Below, one piece after another: positions 22,870-33,637 of a DNA stretch of 64,000 nt (position 1 is its first letter; each line of letters opens with the position of its first letter). The stretch covers positions 7,167,126-7,231,125 of the forward strand of contig NC_043741.1 in NCBI RefSeq assembly GCF_004337985.1. Reading direction: 5' to 3'. This DNA is from Pyricularia pennisetigena. Taxonomy: Eukaryota > Ascomycota > Sordariomycetes > Magnaporthales > Pyriculariaceae. Under the pieces are notes generated by a model. The model worked only from the letters and a program-made list of their open reading frames with translations, was not told where the DNA came from and searched no databases. The position numbers were made by a program, and so were the translations under genes.

Positions 22870-23802
22870 ATGCGTTATTCTATTATTTTAACATTTGTTT
22901 GCACGGCCTTGGGTGCTCTTACTAATTTGGAGGTAATCAATAAAACTAATTCCCCAAACGCTTTCAAAATTTGGAAATAATTAAAGCTAATAAGGGGAAT
23001 TTTTCCGGAAAGACACCCGAAGCTAGTTCGTCAGCTTCTGTGCAAACCGTAACCCAAGGACACTCTGAAATACGGGGTTGTAATGATAACCAAATTGAAA
23101 TTCTTAAAGAAACTATGTTAAGGTATAATAAAAGTTCTAAATATATTAGTTTTACAATTATTAACTGGAATTTTTAGATGTAAAACGTTTGCATCTCATG
23201 CTATAAACGCCCTTGAAAATAAGCCAGAACTTCGGGAAACATATTTTAAAACCCACGACGAAAAAAAAATTAAACAACTCCGATCGTATTACGACAATAT
23301 GAAAACAACATGCGATCACCAAGGACCCAATATAGTATACGAATGCACAACAGATATAGAACATTGTGCCAAACATACCACTATGTGCGCATATCCTACC
23401 CTCTCTAAAATTTATATATGCCCTAGCTTTCATAAACTTTCTGTCAATTCAAAAGCCCAATTCTTTATAAGCTCTCTTTCACACTTCGAAAACAGTAGGT
23501 AAACCCCACGAATAAGGAACGAACTTAAATTTAGTTAAATTTTTCAAATAACCGAATATACTAATTTGAAACCAAATTACAATAGTGGGAAATACTTTAA
23601 TTCATTGTAATTTCGATCGTAACGCAAGAAGGTTAGTACTTTTACGTATATTGCCTTATAATACTCGGAAACTTTAACTTACTTCTATATTTATAGGCTT
23701 CCTGAAGAGCAATGCCTTAACAATGCGGCCAATTTCGGATATTTCGCCCTTTTCGCTGGTACTGGCCGCAAAAGCCGTGCTATTATCAATAAAGACATCT
23801 AG
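22870..23802 (+). CDS. Secreted M35 (deuterolysin/aspzincin)-like metallopeptidase, four introns, possibly inactive
   Basis: ATG at 22870 (context AACCATGC) opens a signal peptide, MRYSIILTFVCTALGA. Proposed introns: 22933-22994, 23123-23177 (GTATAA...TTTTTAG), 23499-23585 (branch TACTAAT) and 23632-23696. The joined frame shows the M35 order: GCNDNQ start, an 'A..A..A' helix then YFKTHD, Cys pairs around VYECTTDIEHC, AYPTLSKIYICPSFHKL and, in the last exon, CLNNAANFGYFALFAG. The zinc-site HExxH expected after SSL instead reads HFENS. The exon 3 to exon 4 junction is off by one base as I splice it, so a frameshift or a different splice site is likely. Family enzymes are secreted zinc proteases. 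This one may be a decaying gene or a non-catalytic secreted protein. It sits between E2 and older E relics. Confidence 0.6.
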
Positions 23803-23830
23803 TTTAATGTTTAAACTAAACCTTTACGTG

Positions 23831-23950
23831 GTCCGAACGCTTTATATACTTTTTAGCCACATAGTATTTTTTAACCAATTATATTCGGCGAAAGGATCGC
23901 GCTCGGTTTAGTTTAAGGACAATTGGTCGCAACTCGCCGCTCGTCACAGG
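23831..23950 (-). repeat. E right-end relic
   Basis: GTGGTCCGAACGCTTTATAT, AACCAATTATATTCGGCGAA and TTAAGGACAATTGGTCGCA follow the reversed E right end with many transitions. An old, RIP-mutated relic just downstream of the M35-like gene. Confidence 0.55.
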
Positions 23951-23974
23951 TATTTGCGCTTTATTGGCATTATA

Positions 23975-24145
23975 TTTTATATAAAGGTCACGAAGTGAAT
24001 AATTGAATTTAAAACGGGGGGAAAAGGTGTATTAGGTATAAGGTTAATAGAAAGTTAAAATGTCAAATAACCGTTTACTAGCCGGTATTAGAGAAAATAT
24101 ATTGTTGTTGCACAATTAAATCGTTTAATCGTTAAATTTAGTTTT
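23975..24145 (-). repeat. Old fragment of the tRNA-bearing LTR
   Basis: Matches the terminal part of copy 1 (785-930), including GTATAAGGTTAATAGAAAG and GAGAAAATATATTGTTGTTGCACAAT, with heavy C-to-T and G-to-A change. It shows that the family has an older, mutated generation besides the four near-intact copies. Confidence 0.65.
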
Positions 24146-24149
24146 AGTG

Positions 24150-24320
24150 TTTTAATCAAACCCCCTTGTCTCCCAGTAAGGACCCAGCGTTCCATATACC
24201 TTTTAATCACAAGGCCTTTCGACCAATTGCATTGGCCGAAAATATCGCATTCGTTTGAAAGTAAAAACATGTCATTGTATTTGACCGCGCGTGGCAAATA
24301 TTTACACTATATATGCAGCA
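24150..24320 (-). repeat. E right-end relic
   Basis: AAACCCCCTTGTCTCCCAGT, AGCGTTCCATATACCTTTTA and GACCAATTGCATTGGCCGAA track the reversed E right end. Degenerate, without TIR. Confidence 0.55.
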
Positions 24321-24701
24321 ATGATAGTATAAACACTATATCTAATTAAGTATTAAAATAAAAGGATAAATAAAAGTCGTACGAATATAGGCTAACCTGC
24401 GTTGCAATATGTAATATTTTCACATTCCTTTCACGTGGGTACCGCTCATGTAGCTTTTTTGGTATGATGAATATTTTAATATTAAATATATTTTTTAACT
24501 ATTAATATATATTATTATATTTGACCTATTTTTTGATGAAATGATTGAATCACAAAAGAGATATTCGTATAGAGACGGCTCTTCAACTGACGTAGCGATG
24601 GTAAATGCATGCAATTATCATTTACAATAAATATTATATTAATAGTTTTTCTTTAATACATAATTCATTAAAAAATAAATAATTTGCCCAATTATGTCTT
24701 G
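24321..24701. other. Unassigned AT-rich stretch
   Basis: Very AT-rich, with no reading frame or repeat I can identify. Confidence 0.4.
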
Positions 24702-24726
24702 TTAATTATACGCGTTATTTAGCGTG
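24702..24726 (+). repeat. First 25 bp of a copia LTR
   Basis: TTGTTAATTATACGCGTTATTTAGCG equals the copia LTR start in plus orientation, directly abutting a minus-oriented LTR. One LTR probably inserted into another; the rest of the outer LTR is not seen. Confidence 0.55.
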
Positions 24727-25242
24727 TGTTAGCAATATGGGGTGCTAGCAGGGGTTTAGGCATTAGCCTAGGTGCGGCGTAGTCCTAGTTGCGCTATAAA
24801 GGCGTGTAATTACAAGGCTTAAATGCGTTACATTTATTCACTAACTTTGGCACTTATAATTTAGATGAATTGGTGGGGGAAACTTTGCTTTTATCTCCCT
24901 TATATACCCTTCGATAATGAAATGGGGGTCCGTACGCCAGAGAACGTTACGGTGCCCCACACGATTATCCGGAAAATTATTTCATATGGGTTTTGGAAAA
25001 AGACACCCTTATTACCATATTAACCATTTCTAAGTTAGCATTTAACTGCTGATTTGATGAAATTTTCAACCCGATATAAGATAATTAACCCCATTCCTTA
25101 ACCGTTAAATCGCAACTCCTATAATACAAAATAAAACGGACAATCCGACAACCCCGACAGCCCCACTTCGGCACTATCTATTATAGCTTATATACAAGTA
25201 AAGGTGGACCCATTACATGCTAAATAACGTATATATATAACA
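24727..25242 (-). repeat. Copia-3 3' LTR
   Basis: TGTTAGCAATATGGGG to ATATATATAACA in minus orientation. It is followed at 25243 by CCCCCTCTCTTTTGC, the inverted polypurine tract of copia-3. Confidence 0.88.
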
Positions 25243-25339
25243 CCCCCTCTCTTTTGCTACTACTTACATGAAGTCGGAAAAGAAAAGTACATAAAAAAAT
25301 AAAACCAAAAAAATAAAAAGAGGCCCCCTTATGTCCCAG

Positions 25340-25520
25340 CCCGACTCGAACTCCCGACATAAACCCCCTGAATGACTAAGCCCTCTATACCGACCCATAA
25401 CGCCTAAATTGGACGAACCCCCGATTTGGAAAAAAACCCCCAGAATTGTAACAACCCCCGGATTCGAACCCCCGACTTGGATAATATTAACCCACGGAAT
25501 TAACTACTAAGCTAGGTAGC
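25340..25520 (-). other. Tandem tRNA-like segments in the copia-3 tail
   Basis: Best-preserved example. On the minus strand the A-box TAGCTTAGTAG (25504-25514) and B-box GGTTCGAATCC (25460-25470) form segment one. Segment two ends with GAGTTCGAGTC (25343-25353) before TGGGACAT and a poly-T-rich region. Spacing of about 50 bp suits Pol III promoters. Confidence 0.65.
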
Positions 25521-25799
25521 TAATCTAGCTGTTCGTTGGTAACAGTGCAAATTAGGCATATTACATAGGGTATTTCGAATGCGTAAATCGCCCAAAACGC
25601 GAGTTATTTTAATTTGGTTTCAACTTTGGGTATAAGGTCGGTATAAATTGCTTATTAACTAACTTGTTCAAAGTAGATTCGGGTAATACGGTCGGAGTTA
25701 GGCTGGCCAAAATCCAGCATTGCAAACGAGGGAAATATAATGGGTTGTAATTGGCTAACGAATTAATTAAAATAGCCTCAAATTCAGTAGGTAAAACTA

Positions 25800-26455
25800 G
25801 GTTTTTTGTAAGGATTTAAGCCCTATAAGCTTTTTAAAGACTTTGTGAATTGGAAGCGTAAGGGGCTTTATTAGGCCATTCGCGGGTATTTGTTTGGATT
25901 CCAGGTATTTTAAGGTTATTAATCCTTTTATAACTAATTCCCGTACGTAATGAAATTTTAATAACGTATATTTAATACGTTAGTGGTGCGTAGGGTTATG
26001 TGCGTTAGCTGTAAAGCCTATATTATTTCCAAATATTGCAATAGGGCCTTTTATAGGTAGTCCAATTTTTATAAATAGTTTTTTAAACCACTGTATTTTA
26101 CGCAAGGTTTCCGTTAAAGTATCGGTTTCGGTTTTTGGAGTGTTTAAAGCTATAATATTAGCTTTTTTGCACTTCCACGTTATAAGGCCCCCAAATAAGG
26201 TTTACAAATATCTGTAAGTGGATTTTGAATTTTTCCTAGCCCCGGCAAAATCGCTATCACTAAAACCCAGTAATTTAAGGCCTTTAAAGCCCCCTATTAA
26301 GGCATTAGGTGGTAATTCAGCATTGAATACTTTGTTTCCGTAATATATAGATAAGGATTTAATACCTGCTAAATAACGTAATAGGTTTGTAGCTGTCGTG
26401 AAATGGATTATAATGGCTTTCATCAAAAAACGTAAAATCCACTAAACCGCAAAAC
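25800..26455 (-). pseudogene. Copia-3 RNase H remnant
   Basis: The hallmarks GFSDSDFAGARKNSKSTYRYL (26202-26280), ITWKCKKANIIALNTPKTET and the C-terminal block are visible in the reverse complement, with frameshifts near 26200 and 26090. Closest to copia-1 6410-7090. Confidence 0.82.
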
Positions 26456-26459
26456 CGAT

Positions 26460-26559
26460 TGTTAAGAACAGGCCTTATAAAGGCCCTGCGACCGCACGTC
26501 AAGTGCAGTCGGCTGCATTTTTCATGCGCGCAGCCAATTAAACAGCGGCATAATCAACA
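26460..26559 (+). repeat. Solo 100-bp LTR of the TRIM family
   Basis: TGTTAAGAACAGGCCTTATA to GGCATAATCAACA equals the terminal repeat of the TRIM at 15399-15851 in opposite orientation. Flanks CCGAT and ATTTT do not match. It marks the junction between copia-3 and the second copia lineage, so ectopic recombination between TRIM repeats may have made this junction. Confidence 0.82.
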
Positions 26560-28360
26560 ATTTTTAATTTTAAAAAGTCGTAAGAATTTATTGTTAATCC
26601 TCTTTCCTGGGATAAGTCCGCACATAGTTTTTAGCAAATCGACGTACGCCTTGCGGATTTCGCGCGTTATTTAATTAAACTGGTAATTTATCCATTTTTC
26701 AAATTTTTCTTTAATATCGGTCGGGCAATTGTTATTTAGAATTATATATTACCGCACCCTGGGTTCTGCGTTTGCTAACCAGGGTTTTGTAATAGCTTTC
26801 CATAAAATATATAACAGTCATTTTGGGGTGTAATAATTGTTAAAAGTCGGGGGGTGGTTAATCCCATACGTACGGGTCGATATATTTTAACTATTATATA
26901 TCGTTAATCCCGCTCGTATCGATTATTCTAATCCAAGCAGGTATGCGGAACAACCTCGTCGTAGGTAATTACTGCTTTTCGAATTGGTGGTTATTTTGTC
27001 GCGCGTATTTAGTACATCGTTTATTATTACCATTTCTGCAATTCTTTTTCGTTTGGATGGAAATTATATAATCCTCGCACAATAGCGTGCAATATAGTTC
27101 ACTAATATAAGTGTTAAATTCGTCCAACTTTTAAATATCTGGTTTTACAATGGGAAACCATCTGATCCAGATTTTAGGCAGTAATATAATCCGGTTTCCA
27201 ACGTTCAAATATTCAATGGAATGGGCCTTCGTACGGGCGATTTATGTTTTCACGTTACCAATTGGTGAATTTCGTACAACTGGTTACCGTATTTCTACTT
27301 ACTAATTAATGTTCGTAAAACCGTGGTTCTATTAATATATAGTGGTAGAACTTGATATAAGGGGTAATAACGATATATTTTTCTGTCTTTGGATATATTC
27401 GGTGTAATCTTTTATTTCAATTTGGCGATAATACGTTATCATTGCACCGTTAGCTAAAAACTTTGTATGCGGTCCGTACGTCGCTTTTAATTATCCATTT
27501 GCGGTCCGTGCAGCGCAATTTAGTTATCCCGTTCCTCCGGTTCGGGTCCTCCGCCCCGGATCTCCCCATTCGTGCATGCGCGCTAGTGAGGTTATTCTAA
27601 CAGTAACATATAGCACTAATTTATTATCCAACCATATTACGTCTATCATAATTTTATAATCAAATTCGCACTCGTTTCTAATAGAAATTGAAATCGTTGG
27701 GGCATTGGATCCTGTATCTGATATTAGTGGCAAATCCTAGTAATCTTTTCCAGGATTTCCTATCGCACGTTTTGGTGGCCTGCCTTTTTTAGCAATTTTT
27801 ATAATTTTTCCGCACGAAGGTGGCCAAATCTTTTATATAATTTTCGAAATTTTTATATTGTAAAAAAGGTGGTCGCCTCCGTACGACTAACATTAGAAAA
27901 TAGGTGTCCCCATTTATTTACTATTCCTATTTTAATACTATTTTTGCGTACGATAACGTGATCCACCTAATTAAAATAAATCTGACATTCTATTGCATCG
28001 TGCAAACAGAATAATAATGGGGTTTATTTATATAAAATATAATCAGTAATTATTCCTAATACGTTTTCCATCGTTATAATTTCGACGGTTTACACGATTT
28101 CACCTGCTCCAAATCGCATTTTTATTAATCCTAATGTCCAGGTAATAGGTGCGCGCCGGTCTTTTTTTAAATATATAAATACCTGGCATTTTCCGGCTAT
28201 AAATACATGTGCGGCTCCTATATCCCAAAATTCACATTGGTATATTATATTATGTTGGAATAACCTCACCAGCGCGCATGCACGAATAGGGAGGTCCGGG
28301 GCGGAGGACCCGACCCGGAGGAACGGGATAACTAAATTGCGCTGCACGGACCGCAATTGG
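26560..28360 (-). pseudogene. Second copia lineage: protease end, pre-integrase and integrase remnant
   Basis: Reading the minus strand from 28360: CEFWDIGAAHVFIAG looks like the protease DTGAA site with Asp-Thr changed to Asp-Ile. Next come FRKLYKRFGHLRAEKLYK-like text of the GAG-pre-integrase zinc region, then the integrase start DVIWLDNKLVLYVTVRITSLA (about 27600). After a GC-rich stretch follow integrase-type pieces. INDVLNTRD near 27010 resembles the C-terminal integrase region of fungal copia polyproteins. Many TAA stops. Clearly different from copia-1 to copia-5. Confidence 0.65.
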
Positions 28361-29860
28361 ATAAGTAAGGGCGACGCACGGACCGTAAACAGAGTTTGTA
28401 ATTGGCGCGAAAATAATAACGTATTATCGCCAAATTTAAATCAAAAGTATACCAAATATATCCGAATATAGAAAGAGATATCGCTATAACCCCTTATACT
28501 AAGTTCTACCACGATATGTTAATGGAACGACGGTTTTACGAACATTAAATAATAAATAAAAATAGGGTAAATCATTGTGCGAAATTTACGAATTGGTAAT
28601 ATAAAAAAATAAATCGCGCGTACGAAGGTCTATTCTTTTAGATGTTGAAACGATGGAGTCCGGTGTATACCATTACCTAAAATTCAAATTGGATATTTTC
28701 CCATTGGAAAAGCAAGAAATTTGAAAATTGGACAAATTTAGTGTGTTTTTATTGAAAAATATAATTGTACGTTATCGTGGGACGATTATAAAATTTCCAT
28801 CCGAACGAATAACCGTTGCAAAAATAATACTAATAAATAATGTACGAAATTCGCGCGACGAGGGTAACCGCGAGCTCGAGAAATAATAAGTACCTATAGC
28901 GACATTAATGGTAATACGTATTTGGACCAAAATAATTAAAAGGAGCGGGATTAGCGAAATATACTGGTTAAGATATATCGACGCGCACGTATAGGATTAA
29001 TTACCGACCGACGTTTAACAATTATTAAACCCCAAAATAACCGTTACAGATTTCATATAAAAATTATCACGAAACCCTGGTTAGCAAACGCAAAACCCAG
29101 GGTGCGGTAGTATATAATTTTAAATAACAATTGCGCGACCAATATTATTAACAATATGGGTTGCTAACAGGAGCTTAGGCATTAGCCTAGGTACGGCGTG
29201 GTGCTAGTTGCGCTCTAAGGCCTATAATTACAGGGTTTAAATAAACTAGATTGTTCACTAAAATGGTTCACAAATCTTGGGATTTATAGTTTAAATTCAT
29301 TGGTGGGGGAAATTTTGCTTTAATTACCTTACATACTTCCCGACATCGAAATGGGGGTCCGCACGCCAGAAAGCGTTCCGGTACCGCACACGATTTTCCG
29401 AAAAATTATTATGTATAGGTGGTTGAAAAAACACCTTTATTGCTATACAAACCAATTTTGGGGTCGCACTAATTTGCTGATTTGGTAAACCTTTTAACCA
29501 GGTACAGGGTAGTTGACTTGTAGGTGCAGGGTGGGTGTTAAACCCGGTATAGGGTGAGCCCCGTTCGCTGCCACTTTAAATCGCAACTCCTGTAATACAA
29601 AATATAATGGAAAATCCGATAACCCCGAAAGTCTCACTTCGGCGCTATTTATTGTGGCTTATATGCAAATAAAAGTGGATCCATTACAGGCTAAATGATG
29701 CATATAACTAATACGTACTAAAGAAAAATTTAAAAAATGGATATATTACCAGTTTAATTAAATATCGCGCCAAATCCGCAAAGCGTACGTCGATTTGCTA
29801 AAAAAGAGTGTGCGGACCTATCCCAGGAAAAAGAATTAACGATAAATTTGTACGATCTTT
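26566..29860. repeat. Large inverted repeat, arms 26566-27597 and 28260-29860
   Basis: The reverse complement of 26566-27597 matches 28260-29145 and, after the inserted copia LTR, 29714-29860. Matches include AAATGGATAAATTACCAGTT, CGCAAGGCGTACGTCGATTT and the GC-rich inner ends around TCCGGGGCGGAGGACCCG. The 662-bp centre (27598-28259) is single copy. The two arms are two copies of the same copia segment in opposite orientation. Confidence 0.8.
29146..29713 (-). repeat. Copia solo LTR in the right arm of the inverted repeat
   Basis: TATTAACAATATGGG to GCATATAACTAATA, diverged at both tips. The second-lineage copia sequence continues on both sides. No clear duplication remains (AATAT against CGTAC). 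Confidence 0.85.
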
Positions 29861-30569
29861 GAGGGATACAAACGATAAAAAAAAGAGCAAATTAGCGAAA
29901 GCTCAAGAGAGGAAGGCTAACGTGCGACGACGATACCCATTCCCCCATAAACCCTGTATTAATTTGTTAAATAAAATAAATAAGGGAATTGTATTGTAAA
30001 CCTAATGCGCGCGAGGAGTAGGCCAAATTTTATTCCAAATATGGCAGGCGCGCACGACCTTGGAAAAGATATTTCAGCTATGTCGGGAAGAAGATTAACG
30101 CACGAAATTCACATTTATTGGCAGCTTTTTACTATGGAAAAAACAGCGAAAACCAGAGTGCGAAAAACCAAAACTTGGTAGCACCCAAATACGAATTGCC
30201 ACCTGTACGATTAGTATTAACCGAACCTATAAACCCTGTGATGGTGAACCATTTAATAAAAATATGGAAAATAGCAGATAATTATATAGGAAAACCGTAC
30301 AATATTTTCCTGGATAGGACTAAAATCTTCGATTAAAGGTGGGATAAAAAAGGGATTATTATTAACTATTACCACGCCATTTTCCCTAAAGTCCTAGCAA
30401 ACCGCGCGCGCAATTGCTAAACCAATTTTTCCTAATCAAATACGCAATAAAACAAAATATATAATATATTAGACGGGCATTTTAACATTAAATTAAATTA
30501 TACGTAACATTATATAAATTGGACAATTACCACGTTCGCACGCATAAAATAGGAAAACGCAAACAAAAG
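29861..30569 (+). pseudogene. Second copia lineage, region beyond the inverted repeat
   Basis: Two open pieces, 29808-29999 (Lys/Arg-rich; begins in the arm with CGPIPGKRINDKFVRSLRD) and 30118-30336 (begins AAFYYGKNSENQSAKNQN). They lie in the orientation and place expected for integrase C-terminus and linker toward RT. I do not recognise a domain. The rest to 30569 is AT-rich with no signal. Confidence 0.4.
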
Positions 30570-31125
30570 TGTTAATTATATGCGTTATTAAGCATGTATT
30601 GGGTCCACTTTTATCTTATGATATGCTACAATAGATAGTGTCGAAAGGGGCTGTCGGGGTTGTTGGATTTTCCGCTATATTTTATATGTTGGAGGAATTG
30701 CGATCTAACGGTCAGCGAATGGGATTCACCCTGTACCGGGTTTGCACCCACCCTGCACCTACAAGCTAGCTACCCTGTACCTGGTTGAAATTTTCACCAA
30801 ATTAGCAAATTAGTGCGAACCCAGAGATGGTTTGAATGGAAATGAGGGTGTTCTTTCCAAAACCCATATAAAATAATTTTTCGGAAATTCGTGTGCGGCA
30901 CCGGAACGCTTTCTGGGGTGCGGACCCCTATTTCGATGTCGGAAAATATATAAGGGAGAAAAACCAAAATCTCCCCCACTAAAGAATCTAAGTCACTAAT
31001 CCCAAAATTAGTAAATTGAGTTAGTGCATTTAAACACTGTAATTACAGGCTTTTAAAGCGCAGTTAGCACCACGCCGCACCTAAGCTAATGCCTAAGCCC
31101 CTATTAGCAACCAATATTGTTAATA
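30570..31125 (+). repeat. Copia-4 5' LTR
   Basis: TGTTAATTATATGCG to CCAATATTGTTAATA, about 556 bp, directly followed by the copia leader and gag, so it is a true 5' LTR. Confidence 0.9.
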
Positions 31126-31246
31126 TAACCGTTAGAAGGTAAACGCTATAGCAAATCCTAGGTTAGGGTATTTACCCTTAGGCAACTATGCTAGTTGATT
31201 ATAGCTGTAAATTAGCGAATTGTAACCATAATTCAAATTACCCTAT

Positions 31247-31796
31247 AATGGAAGATAGCGCTATATCGGGCCTTCCAGGCCCAATTCCAAAAAATAGAGG
31301 GCCTGAACCCAGTCCAAACGAAGTTCTAACCGCTAAATGACAGGCCCAAAACCTGCAATTAAAAGCGTTAACTACGCAAATAGGTTAATTTCAAAGTACA
31401 ATTTAACAGTTAACTGCCCTATTAACACTAAAAAGCCGTAATTCCATGAGTTAAAATGATAATCTGCATGCTAAGCCAATTACCGTTACCGCACCCTCTA
31501 ATCCACCCGGCAACATAAATATGGTGACGTAATAGGTAAAAAATTATCGAAACGGGTATTTTCCTTCCCCGAAAATTGTAAATTAATAAGGGCTCGTAAT
31601 TACAATTTGTGGAAACAGGCGTTAATAGTATAATTTAGGGCTATAAAAGCAGCGGAATTTATTTATAACCCTTAAATTAGTTATACCTTACCCAAACGCG
31701 AGCGATTGGTCCTATTATCATTTATAAAAAATAGTTTGACCAAGGAAATATTGAAATCCATTCCATGGTATTGCAGCCCCGTAACGGCCTATAACA
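31247..31796 (+). pseudogene. Copia-4 gag, 5' part
   Basis: ATG at 31247 starts the same MEDSAISGLPGPIP-type frame as copia-1. Several TGA/TAA stops and a frameshift lie before 31560. It breaks at the E3 insertion and resumes at 33638. Confidence 0.7.
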
Positions 31797-33637
31797 TAGT
31801 CTCAGGGCTCATCCCTGAAGCCCAGAGCTCCACAATTGAGCGTGGCTCAATTGCGGCTTTGCAATGTACCTGTGGGTCCATCCAAAAAACACTCTGGTTC
31901 AGGTCTGAGGACAATTTGTCGATTTTCGCCGTTTATGGCGGTATTTTTGGCCTTTTTTCGACCGACACTCCTTTATTATTCCACAATTACGCAAAATATT
32001 AAAAAAGAAAAATATCGTTGAAAATAGCGTTTAGTATTGCTATTAGCAGCGATTTGATTTGTTGTTTTATCTTTTATAATGGCCGAATTCGATACCACCT
32101 GCCCTTAATCCGTTTATGGCGGTACTGTTTTTTCGATTTTTTTTCGATTTTCGACTTTTTTTAATATTATTGTTAATTTTTGACCAAATTTTATACTTTT
32201 TGCACGTGGAGGGTGGTATATATGTAAATATCGCTATTGGGAATTTTGGTGCATATACCATACTATATAAGCAGTTAAATAAGCGGATAGGCAAAATATT
32301 TACTTTTTTATACATAATTTACAATTGAAACTCGTTTATATTTTTACCAGTTTGAACGATAATAAAACCAAACTTTTAAAGATTCGATTACGTATATAAA
32401 GAAACGTCCAGGTCTTATCCTACCTATAATATCGGCTTTAAAAACCTTTTAATAAAAACAAATGTTAAATGTGTATTTTATAAATCTTTTTGCTTTATTT
32501 GATTAATTTTATATTATTTTTGTTTTGCAGCCAAATTTTATGGTTTTTGCACGTGGGCGATGACATATATATATTTAATATAATATTACATTTTGGTACG
32601 TATATCTAATTGTATAAGCCGTTAAATATGCGGATAGGTAAAGAGTATCCAATTTTATATATATTTTACAATCGAAATGCTTGTGCATTTTTACCAATTT
32701 TAATATTAATAAAACCAAAGTTTGAAGAAGTGGATAATGTTTATAAATAAACGTCAACGTAAAACCCGATCTACAACACCGGCCCTTTTTATTTTTTTAT
32801 ATAAAAAAATGCTGAATTTGTAATATTCGAATATTTATTGCTTTATTTAATTTCCTGTAATTTATAAAAAAAAAGTAAAACTAAATTCTTTAATAAATTA
32901 TTAAAACCATGCCTGAATTAAACTTTCTTTTAATTTTACTAACATTTGCGTAAATTATTCAGGTTTTTAACAAAATGTTAGTTAATTTACAAATATTAAT
33001 AATACTTTTATTTAAATCGATAATTGCATGCACTTTGCAGTATTAGGTCTGCTAGGCTATAAATACTGTAATTAAAATGAGAATTAATACTATATACTAT
33101 TATTTAAAATAGAAATTAAATATAAAGAAAAATTACACATTTTACTTAATATTTTAATATTTTTCCAAATACAGTGGTTACAAAACCGCGGCCGGCAATC
33201 AAATAAACAGCAAACTCCAATAAATTTAACGCAACTTACTATATATTTTTATAGTTTTTATTTATTCTTTTATACGAATATTTATTTGCATACTATGGGT
33301 ATATTATTTTCTTTTGCCATTATAATGCGAATATATTGTATATACCCGCTACAAACGGCAAAATACCACAAATTATCCTTATATTAATAAAATAATTATA
33401 AGCGATATCGTAATATTAAATATATTATTAATAATACCGTTATAAACGGCGAAATGCGACAAATTATCGTTGGTGGTACCGCCATGAACGGCGAAATGCG
33501 ATAAAATGTCCTCAGACTAGAACGAACGCGATTTTTTCGGCCAATGTAATTGGTCGAAAAGCCATGTGGCTAAAAGGTACATGGAGCGCTCGGTCCCCAC
33601 TGCGAAGCAGGGGGGTCTAGTCTGAGCACTGAGACTA
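31797..33637 (+). mobile_element. E3: intact-looking E-family DNA transposon
   Basis: 1841 bp from TAGTCTCAGGGCTCATCC to GAGCACTGAGACTA. The perfect 9-bp inverted tips TAGTCTCAG/CTGAGACTA are extended to 15 bp with one mismatch. The perfect 9-bp target duplication is CCTATAACA (31788-31796 and 33638-33646), and the empty site is recognisable in copia-1 gag near 2409. A subterminal inverted block (ACCGCC..AACGGCGAAA..CGACAAA..GTCCTCAGAC) lies near both ends. Two internal modules begin with CACGTGG at 32202 and 32550. No transposase gene. A 9-bp duplication is typical of Mutator-like elements, but the TIR is not one I recognise. Confidence 0.92.

Larger units (their letters stand above)
25243..26459 (-). 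mobile_element. Copia-3 3' end (minus), truncated
   Basis: Reading the minus strand from 26459: the end of RT (near RFCGLVDFTFF), RNase H to about 25800, then the non-coding tail and polypurine tract. Truncated by the TRIM solo repeat at 26460, at the same motif (CCGCAAAACCGAT) that continues into RT in copia-5 at 60231. Confidence 0.85.

Noticed and set aside
22870..22980. Ending the M35-like gene at the first in-frame TAA (22978) as a 36-residue peptide
   Set aside because: Downstream exons match one family in order and have GT-AG borders with branch-like motifs, so splicing explains the stop better.
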